Shown: piece after piece, positions 48,204 to 56,962 of the stretch
Numbering within the stretch: the stretch's first letter is position 1
How the letters are laid out: every line of letters starts with the position of its first letter
DNA from: an uncultured Cyclobacteriaceae bacterium
GTDB taxonomy: Bacteria > Bacteroidota > Bacteroidia > Cytophagales > Cyclobacteriaceae
Direction of reading: 5' to 3'
DNA length: 64,000 nucleotides
Assembly (NCBI GenBank): GCA_943788235.1
Contig: CALSPM010000005.1
Location: 706,001-770,000 of the forward strand
Position numbers and translations under genes: made by a program
The notes under the pieces: model-generated
Told to the model about the DNA's origin: nothing
What the model saw: only the letters and a program-made list of their open reading frames with translations
The model's database searches: none

Positions 48204-50945
48204 TTACTCTTTTTCGGATCCTACGGACTGAGGACTGGACCAAAATGAGGTATTGATGGGATGTGCCTTTGCGATATTCTGATTGAATAACAATGCGTTA
48301 AATAGGATTCGAAAAGTCCCCATGGGTTGACCGCGCCATTGTGGCTGAAATCCTAAAAGGATCACATGGCCTGCACCATGGTGCACATCCAAAGCAGCAG
48401 CATAATCATTCATATATTCGCTTCCGAGTAAATAACCTGATGCTAGGGGAGATCCGTTGGGTTGGTATTTGGCCAATGCTTCACCCTCAAATCCCTTTAA
48501 GGTATTAAATACAGGGCTGTTAGAGACAAAAACATATGCGTTTTTTGGCATGCCAGCCATGACAGGATGTGCATTATTAATGGAAACGTGCATAAGAGAT
48601 CCTCCTGTAAAAAAATCCTTGCGCTTCAATTGAGCTACTTTATTTTCAACGGGGAGGAAAAGTTTTTTAATGGCAAAGTTACTGCTTTGATTCATGCAAA
48701 CTAGGGTGCCTCCTTGAGATACGAATTGGTCTAAATTTCTTATGCCTTGGGCACCCAATCCACCTTCGTACCTAGGGGGTACTTGTCCCTTTGGGTATCC
48801 ATCTTCGATAGTATGGGGTCGTTCTGAAGCCATGAGAATGACGTCAAAGCGATCTTGAAGTTGGCCGTTAATGAAATCTTCATTTCGAAGGGTGGTATAA
48901 TTTGTTCCAAATTGGTCTAAAATCCAACGGGTCCATCCCATATCCATACTTGCTCGCCAAGGTCTATATAAACCAATTCTTGGCTTGAGGGACACACCCG
49001 CACCTGAAGTGGTCATTAAACCATTCACAGCATAATCATTGATCCATTGATTGATTTGAGTTTTGGAAGCTCCTGAGATAAGGAATTTATTTTCAGCATA
49101 TTTGATGTTGAGTTGTTGCTCCCATGCTTCATTCATGATCCTAAATATATTGTTCTCTTTCGGATCTAAGATTAAATGAGGACCGCTTCCTTTGAGTATA
49201 CCGGGTAAGGGATGAATACCTGCGGCGACATTATGGGTATTAAATCCTGCGCCTGGGGCAAAGTCAACTTTGCTTACATCTTCCTTACTCGTCATCCGCC
49301 AATCTACCGCTTCGCCCCGGACATTTACAAGGGCGGATCTCACCTCTTCGGTTAACGGGCTTGCTGCAGCTATCACATTGAGCTCAAATTGAAAGGGTAG
49401 GGTCCATCCAGCGGCATCATAGGGTTGCTCCGGGGGCCCACCTGGATACTCTCTAAGATCAGGATAGCTTTGTATTTCTAAAATTTGCCTGGCCAATTCA
49501 CCAAATTCTTGATCCATCGCAATGACCCAAGTACCTTTTGGGTAGCTGATAGTATTGAAAGTAACTTGTGTCTTGAGTTGCGAAATACGAATCCCATTAA
49601 AAGCCAATCTTTTGAGCAGTTCGACGGGTCTTGCGGGGTCAGTTTGCTTTTGTGGAATAAAATAGGCGAAAGGGGGTTCTTTTTTGTATTTTTCAATGGT
49701 TTGTTTACCTGCTTGAAACTTATTGAATAAAAGCACTTCTGAATATTTTGCGGCATAATCTAATACCGCTATGGATGCCGTTTGCATATAAGTAACGGCA
49801 TCAGATAAACGCCACCAACCCCCTTTCCAAGGACTTGAATAAAGTGACTCCAAACGAAATTCTTTTCGATCGGTGGGAAAATCTTTTAGGGTATAAAAAT
49901 AAGGAGTGGCATATCGGTAAAGTGCCGTTTCAGTCCAATAGGCTGCAATATTTTGTAAGACGGGCAAATAATCAATATAACCAGGGTACCAAGCATCAAA
50001 ACCTTTTCCCATGTGTACGGCACCTTCTAAGCCCTGTGTTTCCAATTCTTGGGCGATGGCCATACCTATCATATTTACTTCTCTGGCGACCAAAGCATGG
50101 GTTCTTGAGGCAACGGGTTCTGCGAAGGGGGGAAGCCATATACGTGTAGGAAAAGGAGAAGATTGATGATGAACATGAATGATGTTGGGCTCCCATTCGC
50201 GCCAAATCCGCGTAATGTTACGGGATTCAATCATATTGACCATGTAAGCATCCCTGTTATTGTCATGACCTATGTATTTTTGATAAAGCCAAGGTATGGG
50301 AGCGGCTTCATAAGGCGTACCCACATGTTCCTTATACCAGTTGACGACGATGTCTTGACCATCAGGATTTAGTGAGGGCCAAAGTAATAGGATGACATTG
50401 TTCAAGATATCTTGCACTTTTTCATCTTCAGTATGTGTCAATAAATAATGTGCCAGGGAGAGGGTGTGCTGGGCACCTGCGACTTCGGTAGCATGAAGAC
50501 CTCCATCGATATGAACAATAGGTTTACCTTCTTGAGCCAAAGCTTTGGCTTGTGCTACTGACAATTTTTCAGGGTGAGCTAATAATTGTGAGATTTCCTT
50601 GTACCTCTTGATATTGGCTAGATTTTCTTTTGAAGAAATCACGGCATAATACCAAGAGCGATCTTCTGAAGTTTTTCCGGCATATTGCAGTTCAATGAGA
50701 TCAGAAGAGGCTTCAAGGGTTTGAAAATAATCAAGAGACTCTTCATAACTGGCTAATTTAAAATCGGCACCTATTTTAAAACCTAAGATAGATTCTGGTG
50801 AGGGAATCGAACTATTTTGTGCTTGAATAGGTATATTGGTGATCAGTAAAGTACCAATAGTTAGGATTATGTAAGTCAAACCTTTGCAGCAAACGAGCTG
50901 CAGTTGAGATAGAATTTTCATGAGTAGGTTAAAAATATGTTTCAT
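48204..50945 (-). CDS. M14 family zinc carboxypeptidase-like protein, exported
   Basis: The 913-residue product has a long N-terminal hydrophobic region (about residues 18-40, ending NIPIQAQ), consistent with a signal peptide. The M14 catalytic domain shows zinc ligands His151 and Glu154 in GGLHATEVAG, then NPDGQD and a third candidate His in HVHHQSSPFPTRIW. A later region (about 680-880) looks like a class I amidotransferase-type fold (RFDVILMASERPHTIEDGY, GYPKGQVPPRY). Substrates are probably peptides or cell-wall material outside the cytoplasm; that is inference. A small ORF lies 36 bases upstream on the same strand. Confidence 0.88.
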   Translation of the reverse strand: MKHIFNLLMKILSQLQLVCCKGLTYIILTIGTLLITNIPIQAQNSSIPSPESILGFKIGADFKLASYEESLDYFQTLEASSDLIELQYAGKTSEDRSWYYAVISSKENLANIKRYKEISQLLAHPEKLSVAQAKALAQEGKPIVHIDGGLHATEVAGAQHTLSLAHYLLTHTEDEKVQDILNNVILLLWPSLNPDGQDIVVNWYKEHVGTPYEAAPIPWLYQKYIGHDNNRDAYMVNMIESRNITRIWREWEPNIIHVHHQSSPFPTRIWLPPFAEPVASRTHALVAREVNMIGMAIAQELETQGLEGAVHMGKGFDAWYPGYIDYLPVLQNIAAYWTETALYRYATPYFYTLKDFPTDRKEFRLESLYSSPWKGGWWRLSDAVTYMQTASIAVLDYAAKYSEVLLFNKFQAGKQTIEKYKKEPPFAYFIPQKQTDPARPVELLKRLAFNGIRISQLKTQVTFNTISYPKGTWVIAMDQEFGELARQILEIQSYPDLREYPGGPPEQPYDAAGWTLPFQFELNVIAAASPLTEEVRSALVNVRGEAVDWRMTSKEDVSKVDFAPGAGFNTHNVAAGIHPLPGILKGSGPHLILDPKENNIFRIMNEAWEQQLNIKYAENKFLISGASKTQINQWINDYAVNGLMTTSGAGVSLKPRIGLYRPWRASMDMGWTRWILDQFGTNYTTLRNEDFINGQLQDRFDVILMASERPHTIEDGYPKGQVPPRYEGGLGAQGIRNLDQFVSQGGTLVCMNQSSNFAIKKLFLPVENKVAQLKRKDFFTGGSLMHVSINNAHPVMAGMPKNAYVFVSNSPVFNTLKGFEGEALAKYQPNGSPLASGYLLGSEYMNDYAAALDVHHGAGHVILLGFQPQWRGQPMGTFRILFNALLFNQNIAKAHPINTSFWSSPQSVGSEKE

Positions 50946-50981
50946 ATTTAAGCGATTTCATTAGATATAAAATATCAGGGA

Positions 50982-51095
50982 TCAACCCTTAATGTTAATG
51001 CCTGTCCAAAAGATGGGAGCGGCCTTGACACAGACATTTATTACAAAAATCAGGGCCACAAATCCAGCTAAAGTGGCAAGAATTAATTTTTTCAT
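50982..51095 (-). CDS. Candidate small membrane protein, 37 residues
   Basis: ATG at 51095 to TGA at 50982 encodes a short product with the start MKKLILATLAGFVALIFVIN, that is a basic N-terminus followed by a hydrophobic helix to about residue 20, then VCVKAAPIFWTG. It lies 36 bases before the M14 peptidase gene on the same strand and may be cotranscribed. I recognise no family. The composition fits a single-pass or exported small protein, but length alone cannot prove expression. Confidence 0.5.
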   Translation of the reverse strand: MKKLILATLAGFVALIFVINVCVKAAPIFWTGINIKG

Positions 51096-51469
51096 TTTGT
51101 AGTTAGTTGTATGTTTTATAATATTCGAAATAGAACTTTTTTCTAAATCTTAAAATAAAGTAAATTTATTTTTTATTAAAGTTAACAGTAATTCTTAAAT
51201 ATGATAACGGCTCTCATGCTCAACTTTTTGACAACAAAAATGGTTTGTTAAACTGATGTCATTACCTGAATCAATAAAACCAGATATAATTATTTTTTTT
51301 ACCTTTATGTGGATATTAATGACCCATAGATGACCTTTATATGTTCGAACATATGGATTCCGTTTATTTTAAAATGAATTATCTTTAATCAAAGTAGAGT
51401 TATTTATTGAAGTAGACAAATGGGGCTCTGAACTGTGAATCATTGAGTATTAACTTATAAACATAGATA
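51096..51469. other. 374-base intergenic region with a strong palindrome
   Basis: The gap lies between the small ORF (minus) and the ROK gene (plus). Its main feature is the perfect palindrome at 51339-51354. A TAACTTTA element on the minus strand (about 90 bases before the small ORF) is a weak promoter candidate. I see nothing else that looks genic. Confidence 0.45.
51339..51354. promoter_or_regulatory. Perfect 16-bp palindrome, likely GntR operator 1
   Basis: ATATGTTCGAACATAT is its own reverse complement and lies about 115 bases upstream of the ROK operon. It matches the palindrome at 56482-56495 except for the central two bases. Both flank the locus of the GntR regulator. Confidence 0.65.
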
Positions 51470-52405
51470 ATGTATTCAGTTGGCATAGATTTGGGAGGTA
51501 CCAGTGCTCAGATGGTTGTAATCAGTAAGAGTGAAATTTTATTTCAAACTTCAATTGTGGTTCGAGATAGTTCAAGTGTTCAACATATACTTGATGATTT
51601 GTCAGGTTGTATTGATGAATTTTTTGTAGGCCATTCTGAGTATGTGAGTTCTATTGGCATTGCCTTTCCTTCTATTGTAGATGCCTCCAACAATAAAATT
51701 TTGTCTCGCTATGTTAAGTACCCAGATGCAATGGATTTTGATTTGGAAAAGTGGGCTAAAATGAAATTTGGAGCAACTTTATTTCTAGAAAATGATGCCC
51801 GAGCAGCCCTAATTGGTGAGTATCATTTTGGGAGGGCCAAGGGCTATCATAATAGCTGTATGTTGACATTAGGCACGGGCATAGGTAGTGCTGTTATGAT
51901 GGAAGGTAAGCTTTTAAGAGGATCAAATCATCTAGCCGGTAACTTATTGGGCCATACAATTATTCAATACGAGGGAGGCAAATGCAATTGTAACGGAGTG
52001 GGATGTGCCGAAAGTGAAGGTTCTGGTTGGTGGCTAAACAATAAATTCAATGAGATAAATCGTGCGGATTTATGTAGTCAGGGTTTCAAGGCGCTGCTGG
52101 CATCCGAAAACGTCCGCTCACCTGTCTTTCAGAATATCTTGACTCAGTTAATTAAAGTATATAAGACCATTATGATTAATGCAGTCCATTGTTATGATCC
52201 TGAACTCATTGTTTTGGGTGGTGGGATTGCTGAAGGCGTAAGTACCTACATCCCTGAATTTCAAGCAGCGGTAGATCAACATTGTTGGACTCCCCCAGGA
52301 GTAGTTAAAATAATGAAATCCGCTTTGGAGAGCTACGCAGGGGCTATTGGGGCTGCTTGTTTGGACCGAACCACATCTAGAAGAACTTCTTCCAATGCAA
52401 GCTAA
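51470..52405 (+). CDS. ROK family sugar kinase
   Basis: The 311-residue protein has the ROK N-terminal phosphate motif GIDLGGTSAQM, the catalytic-base block LENDARAALIGEYHFG, the phosphate loop LGTGIGSAVMMEGKLLRG and the zinc motif CNCNGVGCAES, all typical of sugar-phosphorylating ROK members. No DNA-binding N-terminus is present, so it is a kinase rather than a NagC-type repressor. It probably phosphorylates a hexose or amino sugar released by the neighbouring uptake system; the exact sugar is inference. Its 3' end overlaps lgt by 11 bases. Confidence 0.92.
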   Translation: MYSVGIDLGGTSAQMVVISKSEILFQTSIVVRDSSSVQHILDDLSGCIDEFFVGHSEYVSSIGIAFPSIVDASNNKILSRYVKYPDAMDFDLEKWAKMKFGATLFLENDARAALIGEYHFGRAKGYHNSCMLTLGTGIGSAVMMEGKLLRGSNHLAGNLLGHTIIQYEGGKCNCNGVGCAESEGSGWWLNNKFNEINRADLCSQGFKALLASENVRSPVFQNILTQLIKVYKTIMINAVHCYDPELIVLGGGIAEGVSTYIPEFQAAVDQHCWTPPGVVKIMKSALESYAGAIGAACLDRTTSRRTSSNAS

Positions 52406-53489
52406 CTTTATAGGTGTTATTCTTATAGATTTTGATCCGGTACTCTACAAATGGGATTACTTGTCATTGACCATCTATGGAGTTCTATTTGCTGCTGGGT
52501 TTGCCATTAGTCGGTATGTGGTAAAATATATGTTCTTACGGGAAGGACGATGGCGTATCGAATCAGATATGCTACTCGTTTATATGATTCTAGGCACTGC
52601 CATTGGGGCCCGTTTGGGACATATTATTTTTTATGAGCCTCATCTGTTAAACAGCTTCACTTCGGCTTTGATGATGTGGAAGGGAGGATTGTCGAGTCAT
52701 GGGACTTCCGTTGGCATTTTGGTAGCGGTTGCTTTATATACTTATCACTGGGATTTTACTCAGAGTACATTTATACGCACTGAAAGAGAAGGTTACAGTT
52801 ATCTTCAATATATCGATCGGATGGTTATAGTGGTAGCATTGGGGGGTTGTTTCATTAGAGTGGGCAACTTTGTAAATGCAGAATCATTGGGAAAGCCCTC
52901 GTCAAATTTTTTCGGGGTAATACATAGTTGGCCACTTGAGCGTGATATTTTATCACGTGTGGGGTCTATCGATCAGATGGAGGTAAGCCTTGGTATAGAC
53001 GACAGTTTAATGCTTCTTTTTCATTTTCACAATAGAGTACGAGATTCAATGGTAGTAGTGGGTTATCGTCAAAATATTATTGAAAACAGGCTTCAAGTTC
53101 TGGCAAAAAATAAAGGAAACAATTATGGAGCATACGCCCCTACTATAATTAAAAAACATCTGGATCATTTTGACTTAAGCACGGCAGTTAAAGGAATTCC
53201 TCGACATCCGGTACAATTATATGAGGCCCTTGTTTATTTAATTTTATTTTTATCTTTAATTCTTTTGTGGCATCGATATCATTCAACTTTGTCGATTGGT
53301 AGAATCTTTGGTATTTTTTTAGTGGTTTTGTTTGGGAGTAGAGTGTTATTAGAGTTTTTTAAAGAAGAAACTTCTTTGTTTAATTTTTCTTGGCTAAATA
53401 TGGGCCAAATGTTAAGTATCCCTTTTCTTTTGTTAGGTATTTATTTCTGTTATGAGACATCGAAATCTCAAAATGAACATGAAATATAA
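52395..53489 (+). CDS. lgt: Prolipoprotein diacylglyceryl transferase
   Basis: Lgt attaches diacylglycerol from phosphatidylglycerol to the lipobox cysteine of prolipoproteins. The chosen ATG at 52395 (QANFIGVILIDFDPVLYKWD) overlaps the ROK gene by 11 bases; the ORF from 52347 has an unlikely N-terminus. Catalytic residues are kept: His in GGLSSHGTSVG and the signature IRVGNFVNAESLG with its Arg, Asn and Glu. HPVQLYEAL follows after an insertion of about 100 residues, a form common in Cytophagales. Its place inside a sugar-uptake operon is unusual, and the two lipoproteins nearby fit as substrates. I cannot tell whether it is the only lgt in the genome. Confidence 0.92.
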   Translation: MQANFIGVILIDFDPVLYKWDYLSLTIYGVLFAAGFAISRYVVKYMFLREGRWRIESDMLLVYMILGTAIGARLGHIIFYEPHLLNSFTSALMMWKGGLSSHGTSVGILVAVALYTYHWDFTQSTFIRTEREGYSYLQYIDRMVIVVALGGCFIRVGNFVNAESLGKPSSNFFGVIHSWPLERDILSRVGSIDQMEVSLGIDDSLMLLFHFHNRVRDSMVVVGYRQNIIENRLQVLAKNKGNNYGAYAPTIIKKHLDHFDLSTAVKGIPRHPVQLYEALVYLILFLSLILLWHRYHSTLSIGRIFGIFLVVLFGSRVLLEFFKEETSLFNFSWLNMGQMLSIPFLLLGIYFCYETSKSQNEHEI

Positions 53490-55656
53490 AATTTTTAATA
53501 TATTCTTTTTTTTCATCATATTGCTTGGCTTTTCCTGTCGTCAGAAAAATGATTATTTTCAAATTGAAGTTCTTGATAGTGCTACAAAAAGAGGCATCCC
53601 AATTGCCAAAATATCTAACATTAATGGAATCACTTATTACAGTGATAGCTATGGCAATATTGCTTATAATGAGCAAGAGGCCATGGGTCGAGAGCTTTAT
53701 TTTTTGGTAGCGGCAGAAGGTTATAAAATCCCCAAAGATGACACGGGTAGGCAGAGCGTAGTATTAACACCAAATAAAGGTAAAAAAGCGATTATTTTCA
53801 TGGAAAGAATTCAGCCGGCCGAGCGTCTGTATCGAATGACGGGCATGGGCATCTATCGTGATACTGAATTATTAGGATTAAAAGTACCCCCTTTTGCATC
53901 ATACTGGGATCGTGGGCAAGTATTAGGTCAAGATTCAAATTTAGGGAGCATTTATAAAAATAGAATTTTTTTCATTTGGGGGGACACTTTCTTACCGAAA
54001 AGCTATCAGGGGAATTTTTCGGTTGCTGCTGGCACTATTCCGCTCCCAACTGAATCTGAAATTGATCCTGATGTGGGATTTAAAATAGATTATTTTATCG
54101 ACCATAATAATCAGACCAAAAAAATGATCCATCTTGTGGGCCCTGGCTATATTTGGTTTGATTGGATAATGGTGGTAAAAGATCAAAAAAATCAAGAGGT
54201 ATTGGCTGCGAAATACGCTAGGGTTAATGCGTTATTTGGAAATTATGAAAGAGGAATTGCTGTTTTCAATGATCAAAAAGAGGAATTTGAAAAAAGGACA
54301 GAGATTTCAGAATGGCTGACGACTCCCCATCTTACTCAGCATCCGCTGCTAACTAAATCAGGAAATGATGCTTACTTTTACTTGACTTCACAGTTTAATT
54401 TTTCGAGAGTGCAACCCTCACTTACGCATATTGAAGACCCCAATCAGTATGAATATTTTACATGTCTGGTCCCTGGCAGTCATTGGGCTGAACGCAAATT
54501 GGAAAGGAAAAATGGTCAACTGGTTTATGGCTGGAAGCAAAATACAGATGCAATTGATGAGCAAAAGCAGAAAATATTAATAGAAGAAGGGTTAATGAAA
54601 CCTGAAGAGGGTTGGTTGCAACTGATGGATGTAGCGACAGGTCAACCCATAACATCTTTCAGAGGCTCAGTTTTTTGGAATGAATTTCGTCAAAAATGGA
54701 TTTTGATATCCGGCGCCCAAACCATTTGGTATAGTGAGGCTGATACGCCGTTGGGCCCTTGGCATTATGCTGTAAAAGTGGCTGATCATCATAATTATTT
54801 TTATAACCCCCATCAACATCCCTATTTAGACAAAGAAAATGGACGGTTTATCTATTTTGAGGGTACTTATACCAAGTTTATAGGATCAGACCCTAAAGTA
54901 CCTCGCTATGATTATAATCAAGTAATGTACCGATTAGACCTATCAGATGACCGATTGAGATTACCTGCTCCAGTCTATGAGCTAGAAGGAGTGTTGAAAA
55001 TGGGACATGAACTCTTGCCAGAGGATTGGGAATCCATTTCTCGGGTTGCTTTTTATGCCCTCGCGCCTGAGCAAGCCGCACCTGATCAGATGAAAATTTT
55101 TGATCCTAAAACAGGTTTGGCAGTTTTTGCTGGCGAAAGCCCTTATGAATCGTTGATTTCGGCGTATGAAGGGAGCTGGGAGATTCAAATTGATTATGCC
55201 TCATTTGAAAATTTCTTTCAATTAGTTATTTCAAGTGGTCAGGGGAAGATTGAGGTGAGGGCAAAAAAACCAAAATTTGAGATTTCAAAGGAGCGCCTCG
55301 TCGGAGATAGTATTTATTTTTCATTGAGGCATGAGGGAGTGAAATTTCATTTGCAAGGTAAGTTTATCGCTGGAGAGATTATGGGTACTTGGCGACAAGA
55401 AGGGTTTGATTTAGGAGGTAAATGGAGTGGGGATCAGTTAAACACTCATGGCTGGTGGCCCAAGTACAATGGTCGACTGATTAAACTTTATGAAGCTAGT
55501 AATGTTAAAAATGGAGATAAAATGTATCAAACAGAAGTCGATGAAGTACCCCAAGGGTGGAAGCGTTCCAAAGATCCAATTTGTCTGGTTTGGAAAAACC
55601 CATTTGAGTATCTTATTGTAGATCCCGAGGCGCACCCAGTGACCACTATTAATTAG
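53473..55656 (+). CDS. Lipoprotein with beta-propeller-like domain, function unknown
   Basis: From the ATG at 53473 (or the one at 53479), the product of about 727 residues has a signal with lipobox-like LGFSC. The ORF's first ATG at 53452 would add seven residues. A small N-terminal beta domain (about 20-110) is carboxypeptidase-regulatory-like. The centre is propeller-like, with GQVLGQDSNLGSIYKNRIFFIWGDTFLP resembling DUF4185-type families. A C-terminal segment looks lipocalin-like (GSWEIQIDYAS...IMGTWRQEGFDLGGKWSG). No catalytic residues can be named. The position after lgt and before the SusCD operon suggests a surface glycan role, by inference. Its 3' end overlaps the GntR gene by 8 bases. 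Confidence 0.82.
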   Translation: MNMKYKIFNIFFFFIILLGFSCRQKNDYFQIEVLDSATKRGIPIAKISNINGITYYSDSYGNIAYNEQEAMGRELYFLVAAEGYKIPKDDTGRQSVVLTPNKGKKAIIFMERIQPAERLYRMTGMGIYRDTELLGLKVPPFASYWDRGQVLGQDSNLGSIYKNRIFFIWGDTFLPKSYQGNFSVAAGTIPLPTESEIDPDVGFKIDYFIDHNNQTKKMIHLVGPGYIWFDWIMVVKDQKNQEVLAAKYARVNALFGNYERGIAVFNDQKEEFEKRTEISEWLTTPHLTQHPLLTKSGNDAYFYLTSQFNFSRVQPSLTHIEDPNQYEYFTCLVPGSHWAERKLERKNGQLVYGWKQNTDAIDEQKQKILIEEGLMKPEEGWLQLMDVATGQPITSFRGSVFWNEFRQKWILISGAQTIWYSEADTPLGPWHYAVKVADHHNYFYNPHQHPYLDKENGRFIYFEGTYTKFIGSDPKVPRYDYNQVMYRLDLSDDRLRLPAPVYELEGVLKMGHELLPEDWESISRVAFYALAPEQAAPDQMKIFDPKTGLAVFAGESPYESLISAYEGSWEIQIDYASFENFFQLVISSGQGKIEVRAKKPKFEISKERLVGDSIYFSLRHEGVKFHLQGKFIAGEIMGTWRQEGFDLGGKWSGDQLNTHGWWPKYNGRLIKLYEASNVKNGDKMYQTEVDEVPQGWKRSKDPICLVWKNPFEYLIVDPEAHPVTTIN

Positions 55657-56404
55657 GTCTTTTAATGGTAATTTCATATTTGAAATCGCTTGCTAAATAA
55701 TAGCAAAAATTATATTCTATGATTCTATTAGCAACATCAGAAACCAAACGTTTTCTGAAAAGGATAGGATCATTATTTTTGATACGAAGTTTTTGTGCCA
55801 ATTCGTTGGTGGCCAAAATAGCGCTAATTTCTTCTTTAGAATTGGCGGGCACAGTTTGGTGTTCTTTTTCTAAAATATCGTAAAGGTGTAAAGTAAAATC
55901 TTCCAAGCCTGTCAATCCAACTCTGGGATGGAAATAGGAGACGAACAGTACCATAGGTTTGTTTTTTAAGCCTCTCAATCGAACGAGTTTTAAAATTTTT
56001 GAACCCTTTTCAATGTCAAGTTGATTAGAAATATCTATGTTTGATACTATCCAACTGACTTCAATTTCATGGTTCAAAAAGTCAAGACCTCTCGTATGCA
56101 TTTCTTGACTGAAGCTGTACCAATTCTCTAATCCAGTACTCATTAATGGAGGAGCTACTTTTGTTCCAACTCCTTTGGTCCTAATAAGGAGATTTTCATG
56201 AACCAACTTATTAGTAGCTTGTCGAATGGTATTCCTTGAGATGCCTAAAATTTTCGAGAGGTAAACTTCTTTCGGTAGAAGTTTACCCTCCTTAAACTCT
56301 TTTTGAGAAATTAATTCTCTTATTAATTCTTCGACTTGTTTGTGCAGCGGGATATTGCTTTTTGGATCGACTGTAAGTTCTTCAATTGATTTTTTTTTAT
56401 TCAT
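55649..56404 (-). CDS. GntR family transcriptional regulator with UTRA domain
   Basis: The 251-residue protein has an N-terminal winged helix-turn-helix (about residues 18-85, IPLHKQVEELIRELISQ and NTIRQATNKLVHENLLIRTKGVGT) and a C-terminal UTRA effector domain (about 100-245), so it belongs to the HutC-like subgroup. UTRA domains usually bind a small sugar or amino acid ligand. It is divergent from the SusC/SusD operon and lies between two matching palindromes (51339-51354 and 56482-56495), which are likely its operators. The ligand is probably the substrate imported by this locus. Confidence 0.9.
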   Translation of the reverse strand: MNKKKSIEELTVDPKSNIPLHKQVEELIRELISQKEFKEGKLLPKEVYLSKILGISRNTIRQATNKLVHENLLIRTKGVGTKVAPPLMSTGLENWYSFSQEMHTRGLDFLNHEIEVSWIVSNIDISNQLDIEKGSKILKLVRLRGLKNKPMVLFVSYFHPRVGLTGLEDFTLHLYDILEKEHQTVPANSKEEISAILATNELAQKLRIKNNDPILFRKRLVSDVANRIIEYNFCYYLASDFKYEITIKRPN

Positions 56405-56481
56405 ACCAAAATGGGATGGTTCTAAATTACAAGTCTAATAACTATTGTAAAATAATGTTTTGTATATTGTTTTTAAATTAC

Positions 56482-56495
56482 TATGTTTAAACATA
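56482..56495. promoter_or_regulatory. 14-bp palindrome TATGTTTAAACATA, likely GntR operator 2
   Basis: This perfect palindrome differs from operator 1 only in its two central bases over 14 positions. It lies between the GntR gene and the SusCD operon and covers the first ATG of the next ORF, supporting a later start at 56495. Confidence 0.65.
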
Positions 56496-56962
56496 TGAAA
56501 GTCACTCAAATTAGCTTCGTAATTAAAAAAACATCCTTAGTATGTCTGGTGATTGGGCTTTTCCTGATGTGTGAAAGTCCAATATTTATACCAGAGGGTG
56601 CTTTTCAAGAAGTGACGTTAGATATGTCTGGGTCATGGAAAATTACCTCCGCGTATCGTAACGGAATAGAAATGTCGGACAAGTTTGATTTTAGTGGCTT
56701 TGGTTTGAAATTGGATTTTGATAATTCAGAAGCAACTACTTACCAAATTGAAACTAAGCAAGTGCCATTTCCCGTAATCTCAGACGGTAATTGGAAATAC
56801 AATGATCCGGTTTATCCAACTCAAATGCTTTTGTTTAGTACCCTCGACACAGCTATTATTGAGTTTGTTGAGTCACCTATTTCAGGTTTTGATAAAATGC
56901 GAATTAAATTTCAATTGGGCTGCTCGGACAATTTATATATCTATGATCTTGAGCTGCAATGA
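56495..56962 (+). CDS. Small lipoprotein, DUF5004/lipocalin-like
   Basis: The ATG at 56495 is preferred to the one at 56483, which lies inside the palindrome. The product of about 155 residues begins with a signal and the lipobox-like LFLMCES. The rest reads as a beta-rich lipocalin-like domain (MSGSWKITSAYRNG, then LKLDFDN and GNWKYNDP), similar in style to the DUF5004 proteins found near SusCD pairs. No catalytic residues are seen. It ends 4 bases into the next gene and is the first gene of the operon. Confidence 0.72.
   Translation: MKVTQISFVIKKTSLVCLVIGLFLMCESPIFIPEGAFQEVTLDMSGSWKITSAYRNGIEMSDKFDFSGFGLKLDFDNSEATTYQIETKQVPFPVISDGNWKYNDPVYPTQMLLFSTLDTAIIEFVESPISGFDKMRIKFQLGCSDNLYIYDLELQ

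Noticed and set aside
52347-52394. lgt start at 52347
   Set aside because: The extra 16 residues do not look like Lgt and lie inside the ROK reading frame; the ATG at 52395 suits the family.
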